Source: Thermogemmatispora aurantia (GTDB taxonomy: Bacteria > Chloroflexota > Ktedonobacteria > Ktedonobacterales > Ktedonobacteraceae). From it: a stretch of DNA of 64,000 nucleotides. Within the stretch, counting starts at the first letter, position 1. Each line of letters begins with the position of its first letter. A program made the position numbers and the translations under genes. Shown here piece by piece: positions 36,772 to 44,938 of this stretch. The DNA lies in NCBI RefSeq assembly GCF_008974285.1, contig NZ_BKZV01000006.1, positions 62,001 to 126,000 of the forward strand, read 5' to 3'. Below the pieces are notes generated by a model that ran no database searches, was not told the DNA's origin, and was given only the letters and a program-made list of their open reading frames with translations.

Positions 36772-36969
36772 ATGAAAATCCAGCAATTCAAGTACCTCCA
36801 CTGCTCAGAGGATCATGAAGAAGGAATTATTCTGGTTGATCCAGAGACCGAATCCATTCCGGTCACGGATGAGCGTGGAAATGTACTCTATTATTGCATG
36901 GGAGGACAGCACGTATTTTCTTCCGATATGAATGGGCTGATCATGCAGAGCCTCCTGGATGACGAGTAA
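36772..36969 (+). CDS. Small acidic hypothetical protein
   Basis: 65 residues from MKIQQFKYLHC. It is acidic, with a run EDHEEG and two Cys (Cys11 and one in YYCMGGQH) that could bind metal or form a bond, and ends LMQSLLDDE. No signal peptide or membrane helix. GGGAG is seven bases before the ATG, and a strong hairpin terminator follows at 37071, so it looks like a real single-gene unit. The family is not recognised. Confidence 0.65.
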   Translation: MKIQQFKYLHCSEDHEEGIILVDPETESIPVTDERGNVLYYCMGGQHVFSSDMNGLIMQSLLDDE

Positions 36970-37070
36970 ATCGCAGATTCATCGATCTAGCGATAGAGCG
37001 AAGAGACAGAGGAAGCCCGTCTCACACCCATCATAGACGCCACACCACACCCACTTCTGGCCACACAGCC

Positions 37071-37104
37071 GACGCGCAGGGCTGAGCGCCCGACCCTGCG
37101 CGTC
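37071..37104 (+). terminator. Intrinsic terminator after the small acidic gene
   Basis: GACGCGCAGGG and CCCTGCGCGTC make a perfect 11-base stem, followed by TCTTTCTTTCTCT. Confidence 0.65.
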
Positions 37105-37253
37105 TCTTTCTTTCTCTGTAGCGCTTTCATGTCTGGAGCTGCCTGGTTGGGCAGTCAGTACAGCGGGATTGATGAGGTGAAAGGGACCTGAACTGCCTGG
37201 CCCGGCCCCAGAGCCCAGAGAGTGCTGGGCAGTGGTAGGCACGCCGGCACTGC

Positions 37254-37940
37254 CTAATCGATGCTCAACAGCCAGCGCAGGCGCTCGCGGTTGCGGCGCA
37301 GGCGGTCGATCAGATTATGATTGAGACGATAGATTTCCTTGATATCGCTAAACTCATCGGAGCAGCGCAGGATGATCTCGCGAGGTTTCAGGCCACAATA
37401 GTAGAGCAAGTAGGCGAGGCGCCGCTCGCGCTCATGGGGGAGCAGGCTCTGGATCGATTCCCAGGTATAGTTTCTTTCTTCGTCGCCGAATTCCTCCTCT
37501 TCATTGAGTAGCACTGAGGTCTCCGGTTGAGGCAAGGCGATCTCCTGCCGACGTTGATAGCTGCGCAGCATATCGATAATGACGCCGTGGAGCGTGGCAT
37601 GCAGGTAGCTGAGCACGGCCTTCAGGCTGGGAAACTCGGGGGGATGTTCCTGTACTGCCTGCCAGAAACGGCTGAAGGTCAAAGCGACATAGTTTTCTTC
37701 AGAATCATGCTGCAGCGCCTGGCCCATACCTGGGTGGGTGCGCAGCCAAAGGCGAACGGTTTCGCTCAGACATTGCTGTAGCACGGTCCAGGCCTGGTCG
37801 GTCTGTTGCTCAACCGCCCGGCGAAATAGCTCCAGGCAATAGCCTTCATCCCCTGGTTGGTGCCGGCGCGAGCGCTGCAATTCCAGGGTGCAGTAGTTGG
37901 CCAGCACGGTGAGGTTGAGTTCGCTTAGCGTCTCTTCCAT
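37254..37940 (-). CDS. ECF-like RNA polymerase sigma factor
   Basis: 228 residues. A region-2-like helical part (CLELFRRAVEQQTDQAWTVL, then FSRFWQAVQE with SFLKAVLSYLHATL-type helices) is followed by an acidic linker (NEEEEFGDEE) and a C-terminal region-4-like part (LPHERERRLAYLLYYCGLKPREI) ending in a basic helix (DRLRRNRERLRWLL). This divergent sigma type is common in Ktedonobacteria. No anti-sigma gene is adjacent on the same strand, so control may be through its promoter or a distant partner. Confidence 0.62.
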   Translation of the reverse strand: MEETLSELNLTVLANYCTLELQRSRRHQPGDEGYCLELFRRAVEQQTDQAWTVLQQCLSETVRLWLRTHPGMGQALQHDSEENYVALTFSRFWQAVQEHPPEFPSLKAVLSYLHATLHGVIIDMLRSYQRRQEIALPQPETSVLLNEEEEFGDEERNYTWESIQSLLPHERERRLAYLLYYCGLKPREIILRCSDEFSDIKEIYRLNHNLIDRLRRNRERLRWLLSID

Positions 37941-38463
37941 GTTTGTTGTCCCCGCTGTTCTCGCTCAGCAGCCCTATAGTACGATGCATTCCCATAATCA
38001 GCAGTCTCTGCTTAGCCGGTTCTGTGGAGTGGAAGGACCTACCGGTAAAAGAAGATCTGCATCTATGGATCTTCTGGCGGAAAAACCATTTCAAAAATAC
38101 AATAGCTCATCCATTATAGGCATGGTAGTGCTCACCCCAGGTTTAAAGAAGAGAAGAATAGAACGGAGCGGCGCCCCTGGTCCTGCTCTGGTATTTGGTC
38201 AGTTAACGACAGAACTTTCTTCGAGAATAACCGAATGTGCAAGAGTTTGTCAAGCGAGGACTGTCTGCAGGAAATAACGCTTTTCTTCTCTTTCGACGCT
38301 CTGAGAGAGCCGGGCCTTGGAAAGCTATTGTACTTTAGCAGTATTTTGTGAGAAAATTGTATTATGGTTGGAAGTGTGAGGCGTTCCCCGGCCTCAGCCT
38401 CGGCCTCGGGAGCGCCGGTCTGGTTCGGTGAGTCTAAGGAAGGAAAGAAGGGTGGAAAGAGAG
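37941..38463. other. Gap between divergent sigma factor and lipoprotein genes
   Basis: It contains the minus-strand promoter listed next. Open frames at 37897-38277 and on the reverse strand lack ribosome sites. Local AT content is higher than in the genes. Confidence 0.45.
38224..38253 (-). promoter_or_regulatory. Likely promoter of the sigma factor gene
   Basis: On the minus strand: TTGACA (38253-38248), an 18-base spacer, TATTCT (38229-38224). The -35 is perfect and the -10 matches four of six. It implies a leader of about 280 bases. Confidence 0.5.
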
Positions 38464-39054
38464 ATGCGACGGTGGAACTTGTACCTGGTGCTTCTCTGGT
38501 GGGCGACGAGTCTTGTGCTCTTGAGCGGTTGTGGCAGTGCTGCATTGCCGGCCCTGCCTGGTGGATCGGGGAGAGAGGCTTCTCCGACGGTGGAGTCGGG
38601 CGTGAGGCCGAAGATTGTGGCCTCTGCGCCTGTTGGAGGGGAAGGACCGACGCCGACCGCGGCTCCGATCTCAGCTCCTCTGGCTTCGCCTACGGCGACG
38701 GTGGTGCCGACGAGGCCGGTGCAGGCCTCGATTGTCAGCGTGGCTCTAAGCTTTTATGCCGCTGTCCAGGCTCAGGACTACGCTCGGGCCTATAGTTACC
38801 TGGCCAATGATGTTACCATTAATCCCACGGGTGATCGTCCTCAGCCCCTGACCAGGGATCACTTTGTGCAGACGGCGCGCTCGCTGGATGAGACGATGGG
38901 CAAGGTCACGGCTTTTTCGGCTGAGATTGATGCCAATAGTCCTACGATCATTATCATGACAATTTCTCGTAGCAATCTCGCGGCCTATCACTCGCATTTG
39001 GTTTTCAAGGATCTGGGCGGGAGTTGGAAGATTGCCTCGCTTGATAGAATCTAA
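38464..39054 (+). CDS. Lipoprotein with NTF2-like outer domain
   Basis: 196 residues. A signal peptide (LYLVLLWWATSLVLL) ends in the lipobox LLSGC. A Pro/Thr/Ala-rich stretch (about 40-85) leads to a domain of about 105 residues (ALSFYAAVQAQDYARAYSYL to GGSWKIASLDRI) with the outline of DUF4878/SnoaL-like folds. The minus-strand protein at 57422-58087 ends in a related domain (DYYSAIQQQNYSEAYSYL ... SEWKITQLDNI), so the two are paralogues in their outer halves. Ligand unknown. Confidence 0.7.
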   Translation: MRRWNLYLVLLWWATSLVLLSGCGSAALPALPGGSGREASPTVESGVRPKIVASAPVGGEGPTPTAAPISAPLASPTATVVPTRPVQASIVSVALSFYAAVQAQDYARAYSYLANDVTINPTGDRPQPLTRDHFVQTARSLDETMGKVTAFSAEIDANSPTIIIMTISRSNLAAYHSHLVFKDLGGSWKIASLDRI

Positions 39055-39189
39055 GCCGGGGCGGCGCCGCTGCTGGCGTTCAGCCCTGGCCAGCCGCGGT
39101 GGAGTAGAGGTGAGGGGGCTGGCTGGTCGGCTGACTGTCTGATGGGGTGCTGTCCGGATTCTGCCTGCTAGTAAAGGAGCGAGCTGATC

Positions 39190-39675
39190 TTGTTTCGACC
39201 GGTTTTGGCAACGCTCGGCTATATTCTGTCGCCGGATCGCCAGCAGGTGCTGATGATTCAGCGCAACAAGCGTCCTGATGACCTGCATTTTGGTAAGTAC
39301 AATGGCCTGGGCGGACGGCTGGAGCCGCATGAGGACATTGTGAGCGGTATGCGGCGTGAGATCCGGGAGGAGTCTGGTCTGGAGGCGGAAGAGCTGGTCC
39401 TGCGGGGGACGATCTCCTGGCCAGGTTTTGGCAAGAACGGCGAGGATTGGTTTGGCTTTATTTTCCGCATTGAGCGCTGGTCTGGGCAGCCACATGCTGG
39501 CAACCATGAGGGGACGCTGGTGTGGGTGCCGTTGGCCGAGCTGGAGAGGCTGCCGCTCTGGCCTGGCGATCGCTACTTCCTGTCGATGGTTTTCGATGAT
39601 GATCCGCGGGCTTTTCATGGCTGTATGCCTTATCACAATGGTCAGCCGCAGGGCTGGTCTTATGTGCGGGTTTAG
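39190..39675 (+). CDS. NUDIX hydrolase, MutT/8-oxo-dGTPase type
   Basis: 161 residues. The Nudix box is complete: GGRLEPHEDIVSGMRREI followed by REESGL, with the metal-binding Glu residues in place. KYNGLGGRLE and the WPGF region fit the 8-oxo-dGTP diphosphatase branch that cleans oxidised nucleotides. The start is TTG 39190, placed 10 bases after AAAGGAG; no ATG or GTG fits the conserved N-terminus. A 17-base inverted repeat follows. Confidence 0.87.
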   Translation: MFRPVLATLGYILSPDRQQVLMIQRNKRPDDLHFGKYNGLGGRLEPHEDIVSGMRREIREESGLEAEELVLRGTISWPGFGKNGEDWFGFIFRIERWSGQPHAGNHEGTLVWVPLAELERLPLWPGDRYFLSMVFDDDPRAFHGCMPYHNGQPQGWSYVRV

Positions 39676-39789
39676 GTGAGGGTAGTGGTAGGGTGGTGGT
39701 CCGTCGGCGGCTTGGCCTGAAGGGGGTATCTTGTTCCACCTGCTGCCTGCCCGCTGTGGCGGACCGCCAGTTGAGCCATCCAAGACCAA

Positions 39790-39854
39790 CAGAAGGCTGC
39801 TCACCTTCCCCATCGGTCCGGCGGGGGGCCGAACGCGAGGTGAGCAGCCTTCTG
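39790..39854. repeat. Perfect 17-base inverted repeat
   Basis: CAGAAGGCTGCTCACCT (39790-39806) and AGGTGAGCAGCCTTCTG (39838-39854) are exact complements around a GC-rich 31-base loop that can itself pair. It sits between convergent NUDIX and winged-helix genes, so it is a likely two-way terminator, though without a T-run; a REP-like element is the alternative. The rest of 39676-40003 is empty. Confidence 0.6.
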
Positions 39855-40003
39855 CCTCGGGTCGTCGGGGGAGAAGGGAGAAGTATCTGCTGAGCACCTG
39901 GAGGATGTTCCTCTCCTGACTGGTGCCTTGTCGCTCTTCTCTCCCCGGAGAGAGCCAGCAGATTGGGCTGGCGCTGCTGCGGACGTGTGAGTTGGTGGGC
40001 CTC

Positions 40004-40504
40004 TCAGGCAACCGTGCTTGAAGCCGGCGCCGGGGCCGCTTTGAGTATATAGCCAGTCTCCAGGATCGAGACGATATTGATACCAAAGATGCGCAGCTTG
40101 ATGCGCACGCGCGAGAGCACGTTGCGGATAGGGCGCGTGGCCTGTTCCCAGGTGCCGTCTTCGAGGGACTTGAGCAGGTTGGCGCGGCAGCGCTCAATGG
40201 TGCGCTCGGTGACCTCGCCGTGATAGAAGTGGGCGAAGAGCACCTCGTACGGGCAGTAGTAGGGGTAGGAGTCCAGCAGCGGGCGAAGGACGTTCATCTC
40301 ATTGTTGGTGAACTGCTGCTGGAGCACCAGCGCTGGTTGTTTATCGAGATAGGTGAGGCAGGAGAGGGTGCCAAAGGCCGTATTGAGGGCGAGGACATAC
40401 CCTTCTGGGAGCACGCCATGCAGCGTGTAGTGCTTGATGTGCTCGCGATCGTGAACAAGTTTACGTGCGACGCGGGCCTCTTCTCGGCAGGCGATCATTT
40501 GCAT
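40004..40504 (-). CDS. Winged-helix DNA-binding protein, OmpR-like effector domain without receiver
   Basis: 166 residues. The first 60 are basic and of unknown fold. About 65-155 follow the OmpR/PhoB winged-helix outline: TNNEMNVLRPLLDSYPYYCP, a recognition-helix segment, then NVLSRVRIKLRIFGINIVSILETGYIL, the typical wing with xGYxL. There is no receiver domain, so it is not a standard response regulator. CAAGGAG is seven bases before ATG 40504; the frame opens further upstream without support. Confidence 0.6.
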   Translation of the reverse strand: MQMIACREEARVARKLVHDREHIKHYTLHGVLPEGYVLALNTAFGTLSCLTYLDKQPALVLQQQFTNNEMNVLRPLLDSYPYYCPYEVLFAHFYHGEVTERTIERCRANLLKSLEDGTWEQATRPIRNVLSRVRIKLRIFGINIVSILETGYILKAAPAPASSTVA

Positions 40505-41011
40505 GGCGATTCTCCTTGTTCGTTGCTGCATATGACTGACAGTACTCCCTGACCGGTAGACGCGCGGATCGTGGCGTTGCACCGCTGATGCGGCGGTGGC
40601 GATCCTTCGCGCTTGTGGCTGGCCAAACGCTGGGCCACGGCTGGTGGCCATGATTACGGGTACAATCCGCTCCTGCTCCTGCTGCCTGGCGAGCTGCTGG
40701 GCGGCGCCAGAATGCGCGCGAGCGAGTGAGCACGTGACAAGTCAAGTAAAAGAAGAAGAGCACGCAGGGGGCGAGGTCAATGGTAGGGTCCCTGGGGTGA
40801 GACGCGCCGTGGTCCTGCGGCGGGTGGCATTGGCCTCACCTGGCGGCGGGCGCCCCGTCCCTGAAAGGGCGTCCGCCGTTTCCCTACGTGTTCTTTACTT
40901 TATTATGCCGAGCGACCATGTACATCAGAAAGTACTTATGTTATCATTTCCCTAGACATCTTTATCATTTCGAGGGGTTCTCTTCTTTTGGGCGTCGGGG
41001 GAGGCCTGTCC
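40505..41011. other. Control region of the XRE-NB-ARC-TPR gene
   Basis: A GC-rich first half without a gene, then an AT-rich segment (40880-40975) with the direct repeats listed below. Promoter elements cannot be fixed with confidence; TTTATTATG near 40900 is -10-like. Confidence 0.4.
40941..40971. promoter_or_regulatory. Two direct repeats TTATCATTTC, possible operator
   Basis: The same 10 bases occur at 40941-40950 and 40962-40971, 21 bases apart, which is two helical turns. They lie 40-70 bases before the start of a gene that begins with a helix-turn-helix, so autoregulation is plausible. Confidence 0.45.
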
Positions 41012-43696
41012 ATGAGTAGCAACCGGTCGGTGGAGGAGCCACCGCGGCCCCGCGTGCGTCTCGTGGAGGCTCGCATGAGCCGTGGCTGGTCGCAGCAGGA
41101 GGTGGCTGAGCGACTGGGGACGACGCATGTCAATGTGAGCCGTTGGGAGCGCGGGGTAACGAAGCCCAATCCATATTTCCGGCGCAAGCTGTGCCGGCTG
41201 TTCGGGTTAACGGAGGAGGAGCTGGATCTGGCGCCCGCTGGGCCTGAGACACCAGGGCGGGGGGCGCAGGTAGTAGGGGATGGGGTGGAGGTGGAGACTG
41301 GCGGTGGTGGAGCGGGACGGGGTGGACAAGATCTACAACGTGGCCCTGACTCTGGTCCGCTGGGGGAGGCGACGGGGGGGCGTCAGGCTGAGGCGATTAT
41401 TGATCCGATGATTCCTTTGCCGCCGCCGGTGCGCCTGGTGGGACGCGATGCTGAGCTGCAGCGTATTAAGGGGCGTCTTTTTGCTGGTGAGGCGGTGGCT
41501 CTGAGCGCGTTGAATGGGTTGCCTGGGGTAGGCAAGACTTCACTGGCGGTGGCCCTGGCGCATGATCCCGAGGTGCGAGCTTATTTCAAGGATGGGATTC
41601 TCTGGGCGGCGCTGGGGCCCCGTCCCAATATGACGGGGCTGCTGAGTCGCTGGGGGGCTTTGTTGGGTTTGCCAGCGACGGAGGTGGCCGGGTTGACGAG
41701 TCTGGAGGCCTGGGCCAGGGCTTTGCGTACGGCAATCGGGCCGCGGCGGATGCTGCTGGTCATTGATGACGCCTGGCGGATTGAGGAGGCGCTGGCGTTG
41801 AAGGTGGGCGGCGCCCAGTGCGCTCATTTGTTGACGACGCGCTTTGCACATGTGGCGACGGAGTTTGCGGTGGAGGGGGCGGCGGCGATCACGGAGTTGG
41901 GCGAGGAGGATAGTGTGCAGCTCTTGCGCTTGCTGGCGCCGACGGCGGTGGAGCAGGAGCCGGAGCGCGTGCGGGTTTTGGTGCGGGCGGTTGGGGGGTT
42001 GCCGTTGGCCTTGACGTTGATTGGGAATTATTTGCGTAAGGAGAGCTATGCAGGTCAGGTGCGCCGTATTCGGGCGGCGCTGCAGCGGCTGAGCGATGCG
42101 CGGGTGAGGCTGGGTTTGACGGAGTCGCGGGGCCCGGTGGAGGTGCATTCGAGTCTGCCAGGCGAGCCGGTGCTGTCGCTGCAGTCGGTGATTGCAGTCT
42201 CGGATGAGCAGCTGAGCCAGGCGGCGCGGTCGGCGTTGTATGCGCTCTCGGTTTTTCCGCCGAAGCCGGCGAGCTTTTCAGAGGAGGCGGCCCTGGCGGT
42301 GGCGGCCTGTTCGACGGATGAGTTGGATGCGCTGGTGGATGCGGGTTTGCTGGAGAGCAATGGCGGCGATCGCTATTTGTTGCATCAGGTGATTGCGGAT
42401 TATGCGCGGACGCGCCTGGAGGCCCAGGGTGAGGAGGCGGTGCAGGCCCCTTTTGCCCGCCTGATGGAGTATGCAATCGATTATGCTGAGGAGCATCGGA
42501 CGGATTACGAGCTGCTGGAGCGGGAGAGTGCGGTGATTGTGGCCGGTCTGGAGGCGGCCTATATGCTGGGACGACAGGTGGAGCTGGTGCGCGGGGCGGT
42601 GACGTTTGCGCCGTTCTTGCTGGTGCGGGCCTCGTATGGGGTGGCCGAGCTGTGGCTGCAGCGCGCACAGGCGGCGGCCCAGGCCCTGGGCGATCAGCAC
42701 GGGATGACAGGGGTGCTGCTCTACCGCGGGCAGATCGCGCTGCGCCAGGGCGATTATGCCGCTGCCGAGCGCTACTATCAGGAGGGGCTGCAGCTGGCCC
42801 GCGCCCTGGGCGATCAGGAGCGCATTTGTGCGCTCCTGACGGATTTGGGAACTGTATCGTGGCGAAGAGGGGAATATGCTCGGGCTGAAGAGTATCTCCA
42901 AGAGGGGCTGGGTTTAGCACGCCAGATTGGCAACAAGGAGCGGCTCTGTGAGGTGCTGGAGACCCTGGGTGCGCTGGAGGCGCGTCAAGGGAATTATGGT
43001 CAGGCTGATATGTATCTACGGGAGGGACTGGCTCTAGCCAGGGAGATTAGGGATAGGGAGCGTATTTGTGCAGTTCTAATTAATCTTGGAGCCTCTGCTT
43101 TTGAGCAAGGCAGGTTCTCTAGAGCACGGGAATGCTATCTTGAAGGGTTGGCTCTAGCAAGAGAAATAGGTCTTCGTGAATGGATCAGTCTCTTGCTGAA
43201 TAATCTTGGAGATGTAGCCGCCGAGCAGGGAGATTATAGCTTAGCAGAGAAATTCTTCACTGAAGGCTTAGAACTGGCTCGTCAAATCGATCAGAAGGAG
43301 TGGATAGGAGTTCTACTTCTCAGTCTAGGATCTGTTGCTCTGAAACAGGGCCAGTATCAAAAGTCAGAAGAGTATCTTCTTGAGGGTATTACGCAAGCAA
43401 AATTGCTTGGTCTTCCGCAGTTGACCTGCAGTGGGCTTTATGAGTATGGCAATCTATATTTAGAACTGCAGAGATTCACTATTGCAGTAAAGATCTTCTG
43501 GGAAATGCTATCTACTGCTCCTAGTGGAAGCCAGGATTCTATCGCCCTAGCCCGTTATGGCCTAGCTCGAGCCAATGCTGCTCTGGGTAATAAAGAGGAT
43601 GCGAGGCGGCTAGGCGAAGAAAGTCTCAAGGTTCTTGAGCTGATTGGGCATCACAAGTGTAGGGAAGTCAAAGAATGGCTTAATAGTCTGCCGTAG
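41012..43696 (+). CDS. XRE-NB-ARC-TPR regulator (STAND ATPase)
   Basis: 894 residues. Order: XRE helix-turn-helix (about 16-67: RVRLVEARMSRGWSQQEVAERL, HVNVSRWERG), a Gly-rich linker, NB-ARC ATPase (Walker A GLPGVGKTS at 169-177, Walker B MLLVIDDAW, sensor LLTTRF, GLPLALTLI), a winged-helix arm, then about eight TPR repeats, each with the pattern GDYAAAERYYQEGLQLAR. STAND proteins switch with ATP when the repeats bind a signal, here presumably exposing the DNA-binding head. ATG 41012 follows GGGGGAGG. Base composition shifts inside the gene: 42601-42660 has 40 G+C of 60, 43201-43260 has 27 of 60, so the last TPRs may have a separate origin. A convergent gene for a 42-residue exported peptide follows. 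Confidence 0.85.
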   Translation: MSSNRSVEEPPRPRVRLVEARMSRGWSQQEVAERLGTTHVNVSRWERGVTKPNPYFRRKLCRLFGLTEEELDLAPAGPETPGRGAQVVGDGVEVETGGGGAGRGGQDLQRGPDSGPLGEATGGRQAEAIIDPMIPLPPPVRLVGRDAELQRIKGRLFAGEAVALSALNGLPGVGKTSLAVALAHDPEVRAYFKDGILWAALGPRPNMTGLLSRWGALLGLPATEVAGLTSLEAWARALRTAIGPRRMLLVIDDAWRIEEALALKVGGAQCAHLLTTRFAHVATEFAVEGAAAITELGEEDSVQLLRLLAPTAVEQEPERVRVLVRAVGGLPLALTLIGNYLRKESYAGQVRRIRAALQRLSDARVRLGLTESRGPVEVHSSLPGEPVLSLQSVIAVSDEQLSQAARSALYALSVFPPKPASFSEEAALAVAACSTDELDALVDAGLLESNGGDRYLLHQVIADYARTRLEAQGEEAVQAPFARLMEYAIDYAEEHRTDYELLERESAVIVAGLEAAYMLGRQVELVRGAVTFAPFLLVRASYGVAELWLQRAQAAAQALGDQHGMTGVLLYRGQIALRQGDYAAAERYYQEGLQLARALGDQERICALLTDLGTVSWRRGEYARAEEYLQEGLGLARQIGNKERLCEVLETLGALEARQGNYGQADMYLREGLALAREIRDRERICAVLINLGASAFEQGRFSRARECYLEGLALAREIGLREWISLLLNNLGDVAAEQGDYSLAEKFFTEGLELARQIDQKEWIGVLLLSLGSVALKQGQYQKSEEYLLEGITQAKLLGLPQLTCSGLYEYGNLYLELQRFTIAVKIFWEMLSTAPSGSQDSIALARYGLARANAALGNKEDARRLGEESLKVLELIGHHKCREVKEWLNSLP

Positions 43697-43701
43697 AAAA
43701 A

Positions 43702-43744
43702 AAGGTCAAGGAGAGAAATACTATTCTTTATACTCCTTGACCTT
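43702..43744 (-). terminator. Terminator between the STAND gene and the small peptide gene
   Basis: AAGGTCAAGGAG and CTCCTTGACCTT form a perfect 12-base stem. On the minus strand it is followed by TTTTT, so it best fits the end of the small peptide transcript. Confidence 0.65.
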
Positions 43745-43770
43745 GTTAAGAGCTTGGATATGAGTGAAGC

Positions 43771-43899
43771 CTAGTAGGTCCACCAGGTTACATTCGGGCT
43801 AGCCGCGTGGGTGGCCAGTGGAGTAATCGTCAGAGCCAGAGCGACGACGGCCAGCAGGACGACCAGTGGAACGATCCAGCGCAGATTCTTCTTCAGCAT
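43771..43899 (-). CDS. 42-residue secreted peptide precursor, candidate signalling peptide
   Basis: Reads MLKKNLRWIVPLVVLLAVV, continues hydrophobic, and ends ATHAASPNVTWWTY. It has a textbook signal peptide: a basic start, a long hydrophobic core and a cleavage-like THA-A site, leaving about nine or ten residues, (A)SPNVTWWTY. GGGGAGG lies a few bases before the ATG and a terminator follows, so it is a complete small gene. It faces the XRE-NB-ARC-TPR gene tail to tail. Short exported pro-peptides next to HTH-TPR proteins are the hallmark of RRNPP-type quorum sensing in Firmicutes. Whether this peptide is exported, processed and sensed is inference; a secreted toxin-like or surface peptide is the alternative. 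Confidence 0.65.
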   Translation of the reverse strand: MLKKNLRWIVPLVVLLAVVALALTITPLATHAASPNVTWWTY

Positions 43900-43960
43900 T
43901 GTGAAACCTCCCCAATCGAAATCATCAAATAAGTGAGCCTCGGCAAAGTGAACTGCGAAC

Positions 43961-43978
43961 CCTCGCCGAAAGGCGAGG
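43961..43978. promoter_or_regulatory. Hairpin in the leader of the small peptide gene
   Basis: CCTCGCC and GGCGAGG pair around a 4-base loop (GAAA on the plus strand). It lies some 60 bases upstream of the peptide start codon. Confidence 0.4.
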
Positions 43979-44199
43979 TGAGGAGTATGGCAAACAGGCG
44001 TACCTAGTGAGTAAGCGAGCTATGACTGGCCTGCTTGATCCAGGCACTGGCCCGGGCCGGCGGCGGTGGCGCGCGCAGATAGCCCTCCTCGCAGCGTTAG
44101 CGGTCAGGCCCTGCCTGGTTCGTCCCACGTCCCAGGCGCTCAGCTTCTCAGCTCCCAAGCGCTCGGCGCCCTGCTGGAGAAGCTTGCTTGTCGCTCGAT

Positions 44200-44231
44200 G
44201 AGTGAGTGAGCGAGCGGGCGAGCGGGCGAGC
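44200..44231. repeat. Tandem GAGC-type tetranucleotide repeat
   Basis: Eight degenerate tetranucleotide units: GAGT, GAGT, GAGC, GAGC, GGGC, GAGC, GGGC, GAGC. It lies in non-coding DNA and may vary in length. Confidence 0.6.
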
Positions 44232-44623
44232 GGATCTGCTGAGCGGGACTGGGTCGAGCAAAGGTAGCGGCCCCTCGGCTGTCACTGCCCCACTGCTCTG
44301 CTGGGCCATCAAGGCGCGACGCGACCACTTTCCGTAACCGGCGGGCTGTTCTGTGGTAATGATGCACTGGCTTACGACTGGTTCAGGCGACTCGACCGAC
44401 CGACCGACTTATGGCCAGCCCTTTGGTTACGTGACGGCCTGGCAAACGCAGTTGCAGTTGCGAATGAGGGCCAGCGTTGTCTGCTCGCCCTGCTCAGCTG
44501 ACTGGCCAGCCCTTTACCCCGACCTGATCCCGGCTGCCCATTGGCTGCCCCTGGAGCCAATGGGGAGAGGATCTTATACCACCGCGGCGCGAACTACTGA
44601 CGACAGGCCCCCTGCGAGGAGAG

Positions 44624-44938
44624 CTAGCCGCCGCGCCACCGACGACCAACCTGCAAACTGAGCCACAACGATGCAATCGTCTGATCTTGTTCAAGGTACT
44701 CTGGTCTGGACGGGCCGGCTATCCTGAGCGGGTGGGGCAGAGCTATCAGCCCTGCACCCTGGATAGCGGGCCCCGACTGACCAGCACGAGCGGCCTTTCT
44801 CCTCCCCACCGATAGATCCGGGCCGCTCAGTCCTTCCTGGCAACCTGGCGTACCGTTTTCCCGATACGCACATCTCTCACACTCGGGAAGATTACCCGAT
44901 GATTCGCCAACCTTCAGGATCTCCTCCAAGGAATCCAT
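44624..44938 (-). CDS. Doubtful small frame with a Cys pair
   Basis: The frame reads MDSLEEILKVGESSGN, then PECERCAYRENGTPGC, then a low-complexity tail; 104 residues. The first 40 residues look protein-like, with an acidic leader-like start and three Cys, and AAGGAG lies 12 bases before the ATG. It follows the methyltransferase array on the same strand. A modified-peptide precursor is conceivable, but the tail and the spacing argue against it. Low confidence. Confidence 0.22.
   Translation of the reverse strand: MDSLEEILKVGESSGNLPECERCAYRENGTPGCQEGLSGPDLSVGRRKAARAGQSGPAIQGAGLIALPHPLRIAGPSRPEYLEQDQTIASLWLSLQVGRRWRGG

Noticed and set aside
38746..40197. 483-codon minus-strand frame across the lipoprotein and NUDIX genes
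   Set aside because: It runs antisense to two genes with clear domains, is Arg/Pro-rich and has no recognisable motif or ribosome site.
41889..42920. 343-codon Pro-rich minus-strand frame inside the STAND gene
   Set aside because: Antisense to NB-ARC and TPR coding DNA; composition is that of a GC-rich shadow.
44353..44661. 103-codon plus frame in the large intergenic region
   Set aside because: Its sequence is made of short repeats and Thr/Arg/Asp runs without a ribosome site.
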